From Candidatus Synechococcus calcipolaris G9 (GTDB taxonomy: Bacteria; Cyanobacteriota; Cyanobacteriia; Thermosynechococcales; Thermosynechococcaceae): a DNA stretch of 64,000 nt. Positions 8,203-18,292 of the stretch are shown piece by piece. Every line of letters starts with the position of its first letter. Positions within the stretch are counted from its first letter, which is position 1. The stretch spans positions 892,001 through 956,000 of the forward strand of contig NZ_JAKKUT010000002.1 of assembly GCF_029582805.1 (NCBI RefSeq). Direction: 5' to 3'. Position numbers and translations under genes: made by a program. Below the pieces are notes generated by a model that was not told the DNA's origin, did no database searches, and saw nothing but the letters and a program-made list of their open reading frames with translations.

Positions 8203-9250
8203 GGGTCTGGACGGCCCTTTGGGCATCTTGGCGTAGTTGGCCACAGGCGGCTTGGCGATCCAATCCCCGCGATCGCCGGATACTGGCAGTGAGGCCGTAG
8301 TCCTCTAGTTCCCCTAAAAAGGCCTCTATATCCTGACCATGGGGCCGGGCATAGGGAGCATCGGCAATGGGATTATAGGGAATCAGGTTGACATGGCTCT
8401 GGAATCCCCGCAGGTGGTGGGCGAGTTCCTGGGCATGGTGGGGCTGATCGTTGACACCGGCAAGGACGGTATATTCAAAACTAATCCGGCGGCCGGTCTG
8501 CTCCACATAGTATCGGCAATCGGCTAACAGGGTGTCCAGGGGATAGTGCTGGGCACTGGGAATTAATTGGCAGCGCAGGTCTTGATTGGATGCGTGGAGG
8601 CTAACTGCCAGGGTAATCTGGAGATCGTAGCGGGCTAAACGGCGAATCTGTTGGGGAATACCCACCGTCGAGACCGTCAGATGGCGTTGACCAATGCCCA
8701 CATCCCGATTGATGGAGGTGAGGGCGGCCAAAACATTCTCTAAATTGAGGAGGGGTTCCCCCATACCCATAAACACCACATGGCTGACGCGCTGCTGAAA
8801 GTCTTCCTGGACGGTTAAAACTTGATCAATAATTTCGTGGGGGGCAAGATTACGACTAAATCCCCCTTTCCCGGTGGCACAAAAATCACAGGCCATGGGA
8901 CACCCCACCTGGGAGGAGACACAGACGGTCAACCGTCGCGCCGTGGGAATCCCCACGGTTTCAATAATCTGATCATCCCCTAGTCTCAAGAGGTATTTAA
9001 CCGTCCCATCCTTGGCTTCTAAACGCTGCTCAATGTGCGATCGCCCTAGGGGAATATGGTTCAGATCATCCCGCCATTTTTGGGGAAAGACGGTGATCTG
9101 TTGCAGCGATCGCACCCCCTTTTGATACAGCCACTGGTGTAATTGGCGGCCCCGATAGGCGGGTTGATGATGTTCCGTCACCCAAGTCTCTAATTCGGAT
9201 TGGGAACGACCTAATAGGGGACGATCGTCCAGGGCAGTGGGAGCATTCAT
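8189..9250 (-). CDS. rlmN: 23S rRNA (adenine-2503-C2)-methyltransferase RlmN
   Basis: A radical-SAM enzyme that methylates C2 of A2503 in 23S rRNA and A37 of some tRNAs. The [14 protein letters not shown] cluster motif and the [11 protein letters not shown] and AVSLHA segments are characteristic, and a cysteine near the C-terminus (DRQAACGQL) matches the methyl-carrying residue. At about 353 residues the length is normal. The ATG at 9250 was chosen over a TTG two codons upstream. Its 3' end overlaps the dioxygenase gene slightly. Confidence 0.96.
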   Translation of the reverse strand: MNAPTALDDRPLLGRSQSELETWVTEHHQPAYRGRQLHQWLYQKGVRSLQQITVFPQKWRDDLNHIPLGRSHIEQRLEAKDGTVKYLLRLGDDQIIETVGIPTARRLTVCVSSQVGCPMACDFCATGKGGFSRNLAPHEIIDQVLTVQEDFQQRVSHVVFMGMGEPLLNLENVLAALTSINRDVGIGQRHLTVSTVGIPQQIRRLARYDLQITLAVSLHASNQDLRCQLIPSAQHYPLDTLLADCRYYVEQTGRRISFEYTVLAGVNDQPHHAQELAHHLRGFQSHVNLIPYNPIADAPYARPHGQDIEAFLGELEDYGLTASIRRSRGLDRQAACGQLRQDAQRAVQTHDPT

Positions 9251-9686
9251 CGGCAAGTATGATAACTATCGCTAGGGCTAGGCCATTTTAACGCGCAGCC
9301 CAGTCAATGGGGAAATAAAGGCGGAGGGGCGATCTCCCCAAAATAGTCAATTCATCATTGCCAGTGGCCAGCTTGTTTATTGGCACTCCATGGCAACAAA
9401 AGGTGCAAGTCTGTGAATAGGATTATTTGCAATGATTTAGTAATATTTTAATAATGATCGCTTTTTATATTAAATCTTATTAAATCTTACGTGCAATTAT
9501 CCTTTTTTATATATAGTTCTGTGTATTTATGTATAGTTGCCTCAATAAATTGGGTAGCCTTAAGGGTATAGAACCAGCTTTAATGGTACTTTTTCCCTTT
9601 GAATCCCTTCTAGAACATCTTGATCCGTAAACCCGCTGTAAATTCGTATCCTTTTTATATTCCTTTATCCGTAACTTATGTAGATA
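9251..9686. other. Intergenic region without a recognisable gene
   Basis: An AT-rich spacer between the divergent rlmN and multi-PAS genes. It contains runs such as repeated TTAAATCTTA (about 9470-9490). I see no tRNA, no credible short coding frame and no consensus promoter that I would defend. Confidence 0.5.
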
Positions 9687-12600
9687 ATGGCCTTTCCAGA
9701 ACCTCAACTCATCCAGGTCATGGAGCGATTGCAAAGTGCTATCTTTGGTTGCGATCGCCATGGGCGACTGATATTTGTCAATGCCTATGGGGAGGCACTT
9801 GTCGGTCAACTCGCCAGCAGTGTTCAAGGGGTCTACCTGTGGGATATTTTACCTACCTCCCTTGGGTTGACTGCCGCAAAAGTCTTAATATGCCTGGAAA
9901 ACCAAACGGATTACCATTGGGATTGTTACGATCCCCTTGAGGAGAAGTGGTGGCAAGGATTTCTCTACCCGGATCAGGTGGGACTCACCCTGATGATGAC
10001 GGATATTAGCCAGCGGCAGCAGAGTCAAATTCTCCAGCAAGCCCAAGTCATCGAACTGGAAAAATGGTACCACCGCTTCCAAACCATGGGCCATCTCAGT
10101 CGTCAGATTTTTTGGGAATGGCATCAGGACACCAACTGGGCCCTGTGGAGTGGTGATACGATGACGGTTTTGGGCCATCCCCTCGAATCCATGCCCCGCT
10201 CCATTGAGGACTGGATGGGCTGGATCCACCCGGAGGATCAAGCTTGGTTCCAGGATTGTTTTTGGCAGGCCTGTGAAACAAAGACCTGTTTTGCCCAGGA
10301 CTACCGTCTTAGGGATGGCGATGGAGCCTACTACTGGGTCAGCGATCGCCGCGAGTTTGCCCAGAGTACAGAAGGACAGACCCATGGGTGGGGAATTATT
10401 GTCGATATTCACGATCGCAAGATCATGGAGTTAGCCCTCGCCGAAAGTGAATATCGCTGGCGCACGATTTTTGAAGCGGCGGCCCTGGGAATTGTCATTG
10501 TGGAGCCAGGGAACAACTATAAATTAGTCTCCTGCAATCCATCCTTCTCTGAATTTGTCGGCTATAGTATCCCCGAACTCCTAGACTTACATCCAGCGGA
10601 TCTCACCTTTCCTGAGGACTGGCAGAGGGAGCAAGCCCTCATTCACCAGTGCTGTGAACAGTCAAAAAAGTTCTATCAATTCAAAAAGCGATATCGTCAC
10701 AAAAATGGTCAGGTTCTCTGGGCGAATTTAACCCTATCCTACGTTCAAGATGATCAACACAATCTGCAATTTATTGTTGCCCTGATTGAAAATATTAGCG
10801 ATCGCCAGACCTTAGAAGACTCCCTGGAGACAGAACGCTTTCGCTATCAACAACTGGTCGAAAACTCCCCCAATCTCATCCTCAGTCTAGATGCCCTTAA
10901 ACATCTCAAAACCATTAACTGGGCTGCCCTAGACGTTTTAGATTCCCTGGATACCGATGAGGGCCAATCCTACCAAAAGTTACTCCATCCCCAGGAGTCT
11001 ATCGAGCGGGTTGAATACCTCCTCGATCGCGTCCTCCAGGGTGAATCAATCAGTGACATCGAGCTTATTTTCAATAGCCCCGATGGTCAACCCCATTATA
11101 TGCTGACCCACCTCTATCCCCTTGTTAGCCATCACCAGCAACAGGATTCCACTGGCTGTGTTTTGATTAGCACCGATATTACCGCCCAAAAGAAAGCCCT
11201 CCAAGACCTGAACGAACGGGAAGCCCAATATCGCAGTGTGTTTGAATCCGTCACCGATGGCCTCCATGTTTTTGATATGGATACGGGCAAACTAGTGGAA
11301 GCAAATCCGGCGGCCTGTGCCATGCATGGCTATACCTACGCAGAGTTCATGGATTTAGACCCACGGCAGTTTGTCCACCCCAATTGCCATGCCATGTTTA
11401 GCAATTTTATGGAAACGGTTCGGGCTGGCAAACGTTTTGAATCCGAGGCTCAAAATATCTGTAAAGATGGCTCCATCATTGATATTCATGTCTATGGTTT
11501 ACAGTTTACCTACCGCGGTCGCCCCCATGTCCTATCCGTGGTACGGGACATTACCGAACTCAAACAGATTGAAGCAAAACGGCAGCAGGTTGAAAACCAA
11601 CTTCGGGAAAGTGAAAACCTCTTTCGATCCCTGATTCATGACCTGAATGTGGGTGTCATTGTCTATGGTCAAACGGGAGATGTGCAAATCGTCAACCATA
11701 AGGCCTGTGAACTGCTTGGTTTAACGGAGGCGGAATTTCTCGGGAAAACCTGCTTTGACCTAGACTGTCAACTCCTCAATGAAGAGGGCAGCCCCATCCC
11801 CATGGAGCAGCATCCGGTAGCCCAGGCGATCGCCCAAAGGCAGTGCATTCCTAATCGAGTAGTCGGTGTTCACAACCATCAAACCCATGACCTCCATTGG
11901 TTGCAAGCCACCGCAGATCCGCAAACTACGCCCCAGGGAACCGTTGGCCGCGTCATTGTTACCTTTAGTGATATTAGCGATCGCAAACGCACCGAGGATC
12001 AACTGCGTCACCAGGCAGAGCGGGAACAGGCCCTTAACCATGTGATTCAGTCCATCCGCGACTCCATTGACATTGAAACAATTTTTACGACCACGGTGCA
12101 GCAAATCGGCTCCCTCCTGAAGCTCGATCGGGCCCTGATTACGGAATATATGCCGGAACAAAAGGGTTGGGTTGCCATTCATGAGCATCGTCCCGATCCA
12201 TCCACACCCACAACCCTGGGGGTGATTATTCCTGAGGAAGATAACCCCGTCAGTGATCAGGTCAAACAGGGAAAAATGGTACGCCTCGATCGGATAGCTG
12301 ATACTGATTTAGCCAACGATCACAATAATCCCTGTGCATTCATTGAACAATCCGGCGGCTGGTTAATTTTTCCCTTGGTTATTAATCATCAAACCTGGGG
12401 AACCTTGACCCTTCAGCGGTACGATGAACATCCCAATTGGCAGGATCATGAAATTGCCCTCGCCCAGTCCGTTGTCAATCAACTGGCCGTCGCCATTCGC
12501 CAAGCCCAACTTTATCGGGATTTGCAACACGCCAACGCCGAACTCTCACGCCTGGCCACCATTGATGGATTAACCCAAATTGCCAATCGGCGGCACTTTG

Positions 12601-13115
12601 ATCTCCATTTGTCCCAAGAATGGCAACGCTGTTTACGGGAGCAAGCCTGTTTATCCCTAGTGCTGTGTGATGTGGACTACTTCAAACCCTACAATGACCA
12701 CTACGGCCACCAAGCGGGGGATGATTGCCTGATTCAAATTGCCCAAACCCTGGCCCAAGCTGCCCGTCGCTCCACGGATTTAATTGCCCGCTACGGTGGT
12801 GAAGAGTTTGCCTTAGTTTTACCCAATACCGATTTAGACGGTACGTTACGGGTGATCCACAAAATTCAAGAAGCCCTACATCGACTCAATATCCCCCATT
12901 TAGCCTCGTCTATTGGCGATCGCATTACCATTAGCTTTGGTGTTGTCACCCTTACCCCCCATTCCTCCCGTTCCCTAGACGAGTTCTTAAACGCCGCAGA
13001 TCAATCCCTCTACCACGCCAAGCAGTCCGGCCGCAATACCTACTGTATCCATTATTTGAGCTATTCTAATCCGGCTTCACCGGAGACGACCTCACCGGAT
13101 TTACGAATCACCTAA
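9687..13115 (+). CDS. Multi-PAS, GAF sensor diguanylate cyclase
   Basis: A 1142-residue cytoplasmic sensor that should make cyclic di-GMP. Roughly six PAS-type units occupy residues 1-780 (repeated patterns such as EYRWRTIFEAAALGIVIVEP, REAQYRSVFESVTDGLHVFD and ENLFRSLIHDLNVGVIVYG, each ending near a DISDRK- or DITELK-like linker). A GAF domain lies at about 790-945 and a GGDEF domain at about 965-1120 with RYGGEEFALVLPNT, an active-site-competent GGEEF. No transmembrane segment is visible. The GAF domain lacks an obvious bilin cysteine motif, so it may not be a phytochrome. It stands alone in its transcription unit. Confidence 0.93.
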   Translation: MAFPEPQLIQVMERLQSAIFGCDRHGRLIFVNAYGEALVGQLASSVQGVYLWDILPTSLGLTAAKVLICLENQTDYHWDCYDPLEEKWWQGFLYPDQVGLTLMMTDISQRQQSQILQQAQVIELEKWYHRFQTMGHLSRQIFWEWHQDTNWALWSGDTMTVLGHPLESMPRSIEDWMGWIHPEDQAWFQDCFWQACETKTCFAQDYRLRDGDGAYYWVSDRREFAQSTEGQTHGWGIIVDIHDRKIMELALAESEYRWRTIFEAAALGIVIVEPGNNYKLVSCNPSFSEFVGYSIPELLDLHPADLTFPEDWQREQALIHQCCEQSKKFYQFKKRYRHKNGQVLWANLTLSYVQDDQHNLQFIVALIENISDRQTLEDSLETERFRYQQLVENSPNLILSLDALKHLKTINWAALDVLDSLDTDEGQSYQKLLHPQESIERVEYLLDRVLQGESISDIELIFNSPDGQPHYMLTHLYPLVSHHQQQDSTGCVLISTDITAQKKALQDLNEREAQYRSVFESVTDGLHVFDMDTGKLVEANPAACAMHGYTYAEFMDLDPRQFVHPNCHAMFSNFMETVRAGKRFESEAQNICKDGSIIDIHVYGLQFTYRGRPHVLSVVRDITELKQIEAKRQQVENQLRESENLFRSLIHDLNVGVIVYGQTGDVQIVNHKACELLGLTEAEFLGKTCFDLDCQLLNEEGSPIPMEQHPVAQAIAQRQCIPNRVVGVHNHQTHDLHWLQATADPQTTPQGTVGRVIVTFSDISDRKRTEDQLRHQAEREQALNHVIQSIRDSIDIETIFTTTVQQIGSLLKLDRALITEYMPEQKGWVAIHEHRPDPSTPTTLGVIIPEEDNPVSDQVKQGKMVRLDRIADTDLANDHNNPCAFIEQSGGWLIFPLVINHQTWGTLTLQRYDEHPNWQDHEIALAQSVVNQLAVAIRQAQLYRDLQHANAELSRLATIDGLTQIANRRHFDLHLSQEWQRCLREQACLSLVLCDVDYFKPYNDHYGHQAGDDCLIQIAQTLAQAARRSTDLIARYGGEEFALVLPNTDLDGTLRVIHKIQEALHRLNIPHLASSIGDRITISFGVVTLTPHSSRSLDEFLNAADQSLYHAKQSGRNTYCIHYLSYSNPASPETTSPDLRIT

Positions 13116-13262
13116 TTCTATCCATAGCCTGTCCATAAAAATTTTGGTGACAAGAATTTCCCCATCCCTGATAATAGAGACTTTGCCCCAATGAATATCT
13201 TGCGGGGTTGAGGTCATAATTTTGGACACATTTTATTTCGGACGCATTTTGATGGTTTTTGC

Positions 13263-14282
13263 ATGAACAAGCAACGGGTCTTATCAGGAGTTCAGCCCAC
13301 CGGCAGCCTCCATCTGGGGAATTATTTGGGAGCCATTCGCACCTGGGTTGAGGGTCAAGCAAATTACGATAACTTTTTTTGCGTCGTGGATCTCCATGCC
13401 ATTACGGTTCCCCATGATCCAACCCTATTAGCCGCCCAAACCTATGGTGTTGCCGCTCTCTACCTTGCCTGTGGCATTGATCTCGTCCATTCAACGATTT
13501 TTGTCCAGTCCCATGTGTCCGCCCACGCCGAACTCACCTGGTTATTGAACTGTATTACCCCCCTGAATTGGCTAGAGGCGATGATTCAGTTTAAGGAAAA
13601 AGCAATTAAACAGGGCGAAAATGTTGGTGTTGGTCTTCTTGATTATCCCGTTTTAATGGCCGCCGATATTTTGCTCTACGATGCCGATCGCGTCCCCGTG
13701 GGGGAAGATCAAAAACAACACCTAGAACTGGCCCGGGATATTGCCAGTCGGGTTAATTTTCTCTTTGGTTCAGGAGAAGGAGAACAAGTCATTCTCAAGC
13801 TGCCCCAACCCCTCATTCGCACCGAGGGAGCCAGGGTAATGAGTTTGACCGATGGCCGCCGGAAAATGTCGAAGTCTGACCCCTCCGAGCAAAGCCGGAT
13901 TAACCTTTTGGATTCCGCCGCAGACATCCAACGGAAAATTAAGCGTTGCAAAACCGATCCGGTACGGGGACTGGTCTTTGATGATCCCGATCGCCCGGAA
14001 TGCCATAACCTCCTTACCCTCTATATGGTGTTATCCAACCAAACCAAAGAACAGGTGGCTAGGGAGTGTGCCGATATGGGCTGGGGACAGTTTAAGCCCC
14101 TGCTAACGGATACGATCATCCATGGACTAGAACCCATTCAAACCCGTTACCAAGAAATCATGGCCGCACCGGATTATTTAGACCAGGTTCTCCGCCAGGG
14201 TCAGGAAAAAGCCGCCGCCGTAGCAACCACAACCTTAGATCGGGTCAAGCAGGCCTTTGGATTTGCTCCCAATGTTAAATAA
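13263..14282 (+). CDS. trpS: Tryptophanyl-tRNA synthetase
   Basis: A class I aminoacyl-tRNA synthetase of 339 residues, charging tRNA-Trp. It has SGVQPTGSLHLGNYLGA (HIGH-type motif) near the N-terminus and KMSKS near residue 202, with the family's GEDQKQHLEL segment. The length is typical of bacterial TrpS. ATG start. Confidence 0.97.
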   Translation: MNKQRVLSGVQPTGSLHLGNYLGAIRTWVEGQANYDNFFCVVDLHAITVPHDPTLLAAQTYGVAALYLACGIDLVHSTIFVQSHVSAHAELTWLLNCITPLNWLEAMIQFKEKAIKQGENVGVGLLDYPVLMAADILLYDADRVPVGEDQKQHLELARDIASRVNFLFGSGEGEQVILKLPQPLIRTEGARVMSLTDGRRKMSKSDPSEQSRINLLDSAADIQRKIKRCKTDPVRGLVFDDPDRPECHNLLTLYMVLSNQTKEQVARECADMGWGQFKPLLTDTIIHGLEPIQTRYQEIMAAPDYLDQVLRQGQEKAAAVATTTLDRVKQAFGFAPNVK

Positions 14283-14475
14283 CCCAAAGCCAAATAAAAT
14301 GTTAACTAAATGTTAAGTAACTGATCGATTTCTCATTTCTCAAAAAACTGCTGCTATACTCTTGTTCTTGAGTTCTCCTTTCGGCCCGGCTGAATTTGCA
14401 TCCCATTGTGCATAAACCTGTTGTTGCCTACCGATAACTCCTTGACGTTTTTTACATGAATCACCGGAACAGTAT

Positions 14476-14667
14476 ATGCGGGAACCCACTCAACTGGTTG
14501 ACTATTTAGAGCAAGAGCTATCCTTAGCACCAGCAACCATTCAAATGGCCCTAAAACAATGGCAGGAGCATCGCGGCCCCCTACCCATTATTCTCTGGCA
14601 GTACGGCTTCATTACCCTGGAGCAGTTGGATAAAATCTTTGATTTCATCGAGACCAAAGAGCGATAA
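14476..14667 (+). CDS. DUF2949 family small protein
   Basis: A 63-residue protein matching the pattern of the cyanobacterial DUF2949 family (LVDYLEQELSL, WQYGFITLEQLDKIFDF). Function unknown. It lies between trpS and recQ, about 55 bases upstream of recQ on the same strand, and may be co-transcribed with it. Confidence 0.7.
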   Translation: MREPTQLVDYLEQELSLAPATIQMALKQWQEHRGPLPIILWQYGFITLEQLDKIFDFIETKER

Positions 14668-14722
14668 CGCCTAACTCGCCCAACTTGTCCAAGGTCTTTA
14701 TCGTCACTCCGGATGTCTAGGA

Positions 14723-16177
14723 ATGACCGAATTAAGTTTGCAGGATGCCCGCCACGCCCTCCAGCGAATTTGGGGCTATTCAGACTTTCGCCCACCCCAG
14801 GCCGAAGTAATTCAAGCGATTATTCAGGGACAGGATGCCTTAATTATTTTGCCCACAGGGGGAGGGAAAAGTCTTTGTTTCCAACTACCCAGTATCCTAA
14901 AAACCGGCTTAACCCTGGTGATTTCCCCCCTCTTGGCCCTGATCGAAAACCAAGTTGCCGAACTGCGGGAGCGAAATTTAGCGGCCGCCGCCTTTCATAG
15001 TGAATGCTCCAGGGGCGATCGCCAGCGGGTACTCCATGATCTCGATCGCCAAAAACTACGTTTACTGTACCTATCCCCCGAATCTCTGTTTAGTCCCAAA
15101 ATCTGGCAGCGGCTCATCCACCCCGATCTGCTGATTAATGGCTTGATTTTAGATGAGGCCCATTGTTTAGTGCAGTGGGGGGATAGTTTTCGACCAGCCT
15201 ATCGCCGCTTGGGTACGGTGAGACCGGCCCTAGAACAAGCAAAACCCCATCATCCTCGCCCAGCGATCGCTGCATTTACCGCCACCGCAGATCACCAGGT
15301 TCGCCAAACCATTGAACAGGTTCTCGGTCTAAAGCAGCCTCACCGGGTCTGTCTCAATCCCTATCGGGCCAACCTGAGTCTCGGGGTAAAATCCGTCTGT
15401 AGTCGGGGTCATCGTCGCCAACAGGTGATTCAGTTTATTCGCCAGCAAAGGGGAACCTCTGGCCTGGTCTATGGCCGCAGTCGTCGTGACTGTGAAACCT
15501 TGGCCCAGACCTTGAATGAATTGGGCTGGCAAACCCTGCCCTACCACGGCGGCCTCAGTGCGGGCGATCGCCGTTCCATTGAACAGGACTGGATCAGTAA
15601 TCAACTTCCCTTTGTAGTCTGCACCAGTGCCTTTGGTATGGGGGTCAACAAGCCCGATGTGCGTTGGGTGTGCCATTACCAAGCCCCCCTCCATTTAGGG
15701 GAATACATCCAGGAAGTGGGCCGGGCCGGTCGGGATGGCAATGCGGCAACGGCCCTAACCCTCATTAGTGAACCCACGGGCTGGCTGGATCCCGAAGATC
15801 GGCAACGACAACGTTTTTTCCAGCAACAGGCCCAAGCCCAACGCCAAGAGGCTCTAGACCTGGCCAACCGCTTACCCCGCCAAGGATCTATTCAAGAGAT
15901 TAGTCAACGCTACTCCCAGGGGGCGATCGCCCTAGCCCTGCTCCATCAACAGGGTCGCCTCGTCTGGACAGACCCCTTCCATTACCAAATGAAACCGACC
16001 CCCCAGGGCCCCACACCTCCCTTAACCGATGCCAGCAAAACCGATTTGGGCCAAATGCAAGCCTATGTTCACTACCGGGGCTGCCGTTGGCAAGCCCTCC
16101 TCCAAGCCTTTGGTTTTCTCCAGGAAGCCCACGCCATGGCCTGTGGCCGCTGTGATAACTGTAAACGCCAAAAATAA
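14723..16177 (+). CDS. recQ: ATP-dependent DNA helicase RecQ
   Basis: A 3'-5' superfamily 2 DNA helicase of 484 residues. Motif I is LPTGGGKS, motif II is LDEAHC, and motif VI is QEVGRAGRDG. The RecQ zinc-binding motif is at the C-terminus (CGRCDNCKR). It ends right after the zinc finger, so the winged-helix and HRDC domains of longer RecQ proteins are missing, as in many short cyanobacterial RecQs. Confidence 0.93.
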   Translation: MTELSLQDARHALQRIWGYSDFRPPQAEVIQAIIQGQDALIILPTGGGKSLCFQLPSILKTGLTLVISPLLALIENQVAELRERNLAAAAFHSECSRGDRQRVLHDLDRQKLRLLYLSPESLFSPKIWQRLIHPDLLINGLILDEAHCLVQWGDSFRPAYRRLGTVRPALEQAKPHHPRPAIAAFTATADHQVRQTIEQVLGLKQPHRVCLNPYRANLSLGVKSVCSRGHRRQQVIQFIRQQRGTSGLVYGRSRRDCETLAQTLNELGWQTLPYHGGLSAGDRRSIEQDWISNQLPFVVCTSAFGMGVNKPDVRWVCHYQAPLHLGEYIQEVGRAGRDGNAATALTLISEPTGWLDPEDRQRQRFFQQQAQAQRQEALDLANRLPRQGSIQEISQRYSQGAIALALLHQQGRLVWTDPFHYQMKPTPQGPTPPLTDASKTDLGQMQAYVHYRGCRWQALLQAFGFLQEAHAMACGRCDNCKRQK

Positions 16178-16193
16178 GATTTCACCTTTGCGC

Positions 16194-16308
16194 TATAGCT
16201 GTCGCCTGTTTCCCTAGGACATTTCGGACAAGGGGGGTGTGGGGGCTTCGCCCCCAGCCAGGGGTTCCACCCCTGCACCCCGTCCTAGACAAACCATTGG
16301 TTGCTATA
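16194..16308. repeat. Hairpin-rich dispersed repeat, copy 1 (MITE-like)
   Basis: A copy of a short repeat also found at 54,609-54,718. Both begin TATAGCTGTCGCCT and share TAGGACATTTC and an identical 43-base block (16,245-16,287 here) holding two small GC hairpins (GGGGGCTTCGCCCCC; GGGGTTCCACCCC). An outer pairing of TAGGAC with GTCCTA encloses them. The ends carry imperfect inverted CTATAGC/GCTATAA. It has no coding capacity. It lies just after recQ and before the pncB promoter. Confidence 0.7.
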
Positions 16309-16313
16309 ACAGT

Positions 16314-16360
16314 GTTGACATTTATGGGACGTTGACATTTATGGTGAAATCTACTATAAA
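16314..16360 (+). promoter_or_regulatory. Promoter of the NAD operon with duplicated TTGACATTTATGG
   Basis: TTGACA (16,332-16,337) and TATAAA (16,355-16,360) are spaced by 17 bases. The 14-mer GTTGACATTTATGG occurs twice, at 16,314-16,327 and 16,331-16,344, so the -35 region is duplicated with a 17-base period. The duplication may be an operator; the NrtR encoded downstream is the obvious candidate, which is inference. Confidence 0.65.
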
Positions 16361-16388
16361 TAAGATATTCTAATCGCGACCCTTTGCC

Positions 16389-17723
16389 ATGACGGCTTTG
16401 AATCTCAGTGCTGACGACTACGGATTACTGACGGATCTCTATCAACTCACCATGGCTGCGGCCTATGTGGGGGAAGGCATTGCCGAGCAGCCCAGTAGTT
16501 TTGAACTAACGGTGCGGCGGTTGCCCCTGGGCTATGGCTATTTAGTGGCCATGGGACTTGCCCAGGTGGTGGACTACCTAGAGAATTTTCATTTTAGCCC
16601 AGAGCAGATTGCCTATCTCCAAAGCCTAGAGGTTTTTCAGCGGGCACCGGACTCCTTTTGGACATTATTGGCAGGGGCACGATTTTCCGGCAATCTTTGG
16701 GCCGTTCCCGAAGGCACCGTTGTCTTTGCCCATGAGCCGCTATTGCGGATTGAGGCTCCCCTTTGGCAGGCCCAGATCCTCGAAACCTATATTCTCAATA
16801 CGATTAATTACCAGACCTTGATTGCCACACGGGCGGCCCGGCTTCGGGATATGGTGGGCCCCAAGGCTCCCCTATTAGAATTTGGTACCCGGCGGGCCTT
16901 TAGTCCCCAGGCATCCCTTTGGGCGGCGCGGGCGGCCTTGGCGGGGGGGTTTACGGCCACCTCCAATGTTTTGGCGGCCCAGCGGCTAGGGGTTGTCCCC
17001 GCTGGCACCATGGCCCATGCCCTAGTGATGGCCCTAGAGGCCACCCAGGGTTCGGAGCAACAGGCCTTTACCACCTTTTCCCAGTATTTTCCCGGCTCTG
17101 CTCTCCTGATTGACACCTTCGATACGATCGCAGCGGCAGAAGTCCTGGCCCAGCGGCGGGAGGCAGGGGAATTAGAAATTACAGCGGTGCGGATTGATTC
17201 GGGAGATCTGGTGCATTTATCCCAGCAGATTCGCCAACTCTTACCGGATGTCAGTATCGTGGCCAGTGGTGATTTGGATGAAACGGAAATTATGCACCTG
17301 CAAGCCTCTGGGGCCTGTATTGATGCCTATGGCATTGGCACCAAACTCGTCACGGGTACGCCGGTGAATGGGGTTTATAAGCTGGTGGAGTTTAATGGCA
17401 AGGGAGTGATGAAGGAATCCAGCGGCAAAATGACCTTACCCGGTCGGAAGCAAATTTTCCGATCGCCCGAGGCGGATATCCTGGGCCTGATGACAGACAC
17501 CTCGGTTCCGGGGGTACGCCTTTTGATGCCAATTATGGATGAAGGAAAGCTAGTTGCCTTGATGCCTCCCCTAGGGGACATTCGCCAACATACCCGCGCC
17601 TCAGTGGCCAATCTGCCGACAATGGTACGGATTAATGCCCAGCCGGAACCCTACCCGGTCGCCTATTCCCTCGCCCTCCAGGAACTGGTGGATCGCATTC
17701 AACAGCGGCGGGCCCTATGCTAA
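16389..17723 (+). CDS. pncB: Nicotinate phosphoribosyltransferase
   Basis: This enzyme converts nicotinic acid and PRPP to nicotinate mononucleotide in the Preiss-Handler salvage route. The 444-residue protein has LLTDLYQLTMAAAY at the start, LEFGTRRAFSPQ, and the phosphoribosyl-binding RIDSGDL and GIGTKLVTG segments. It leads the operon, and its stop overlaps the nadD start by 7 bases, so the two are probably translationally coupled. Confidence 0.95.
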   Translation: MTALNLSADDYGLLTDLYQLTMAAAYVGEGIAEQPSSFELTVRRLPLGYGYLVAMGLAQVVDYLENFHFSPEQIAYLQSLEVFQRAPDSFWTLLAGARFSGNLWAVPEGTVVFAHEPLLRIEAPLWQAQILETYILNTINYQTLIATRAARLRDMVGPKAPLLEFGTRRAFSPQASLWAARAALAGGFTATSNVLAAQRLGVVPAGTMAHALVMALEATQGSEQQAFTTFSQYFPGSALLIDTFDTIAAAEVLAQRREAGELEITAVRIDSGDLVHLSQQIRQLLPDVSIVASGDLDETEIMHLQASGACIDAYGIGTKLVTGTPVNGVYKLVEFNGKGVMKESSGKMTLPGRKQIFRSPEADILGLMTDTSVPGVRLLMPIMDEGKLVALMPPLGDIRQHTRASVANLPTMVRINAQPEPYPVAYSLALQELVDRIQQRRALC

Positions 17724-18292
17724 GGATTGCCCTCTTTGGAACCAGTGCGGATCCGCCCACCCTGGCCCACAAGGATATTCTCCAATGGCTCGGAGATCGC
17801 TACGATCGGGTGGTGGTGTGGGCCGCCGACAATCCCTTTAAGGCCAATCAAACCCCCCTGGAACATCGCCAAGGAATGCTGAAATTATTGGTGGATCAAC
17901 TCAATGGGAGCCACCCCCAGATTGAACATCACCCGGAGTTGAGTTTTCCCTATACCCTTTATTCCGTCAATACCGCGCGGCAACGCTGGCCCCAGGCAGA
18001 GTTTAGTTTAGTCATTGGTACGGATGTTTTAGCTAAACTTCCCCACTGGTATCGGGTCGAGGATCTCCTAGACCAAGTGAACCTATTGATCTTGCAGCGA
18101 CCGGGGGTGCATATTTCAGCGGATATTTGGCAACAGGTAGCAGCATTATCCGCCAAGATGGAAATGGCCGACTACGTTGGCCCCGCCGTCTCCTCAACGG
18201 CCTGTCGCCAAGGGGAGCCTTCCGTTGCCCTGATTCCGGCGATCGCCTCCTACATTCACCAAGAGAACCTATACCAGTCCGGCAATCCATGA
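17717..18292 (+). CDS. nadD: Nicotinate-nucleotide adenylyltransferase
   Basis: It adenylates nicotinate mononucleotide to deamido-NAD. The N-terminal GTSADPPTLAHKDI is the nucleotidyltransferase motif, although family members usually read GGSFDPPHxGH: the second His position is kept (AHK) and the first differs (TLAH). At 191 residues it is normal in length. It overlaps pncB upstream and shares an ATGA with nrtR downstream. Confidence 0.9.
   Translation: MLRIALFGTSADPPTLAHKDILQWLGDRYDRVVVWAADNPFKANQTPLEHRQGMLKLLVDQLNGSHPQIEHHPELSFPYTLYSVNTARQRWPQAEFSLVIGTDVLAKLPHWYRVEDLLDQVNLLILQRPGVHISADIWQQVAALSAKMEMADYVGPAVSSTACRQGEPSVALIPAIASYIHQENLYQSGNP

Noticed and set aside
9507-9827. A 106-codon minus-strand frame
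   Set aside because: It overlaps the start of the multi-PAS gene in antisense and has no folded-protein pattern.
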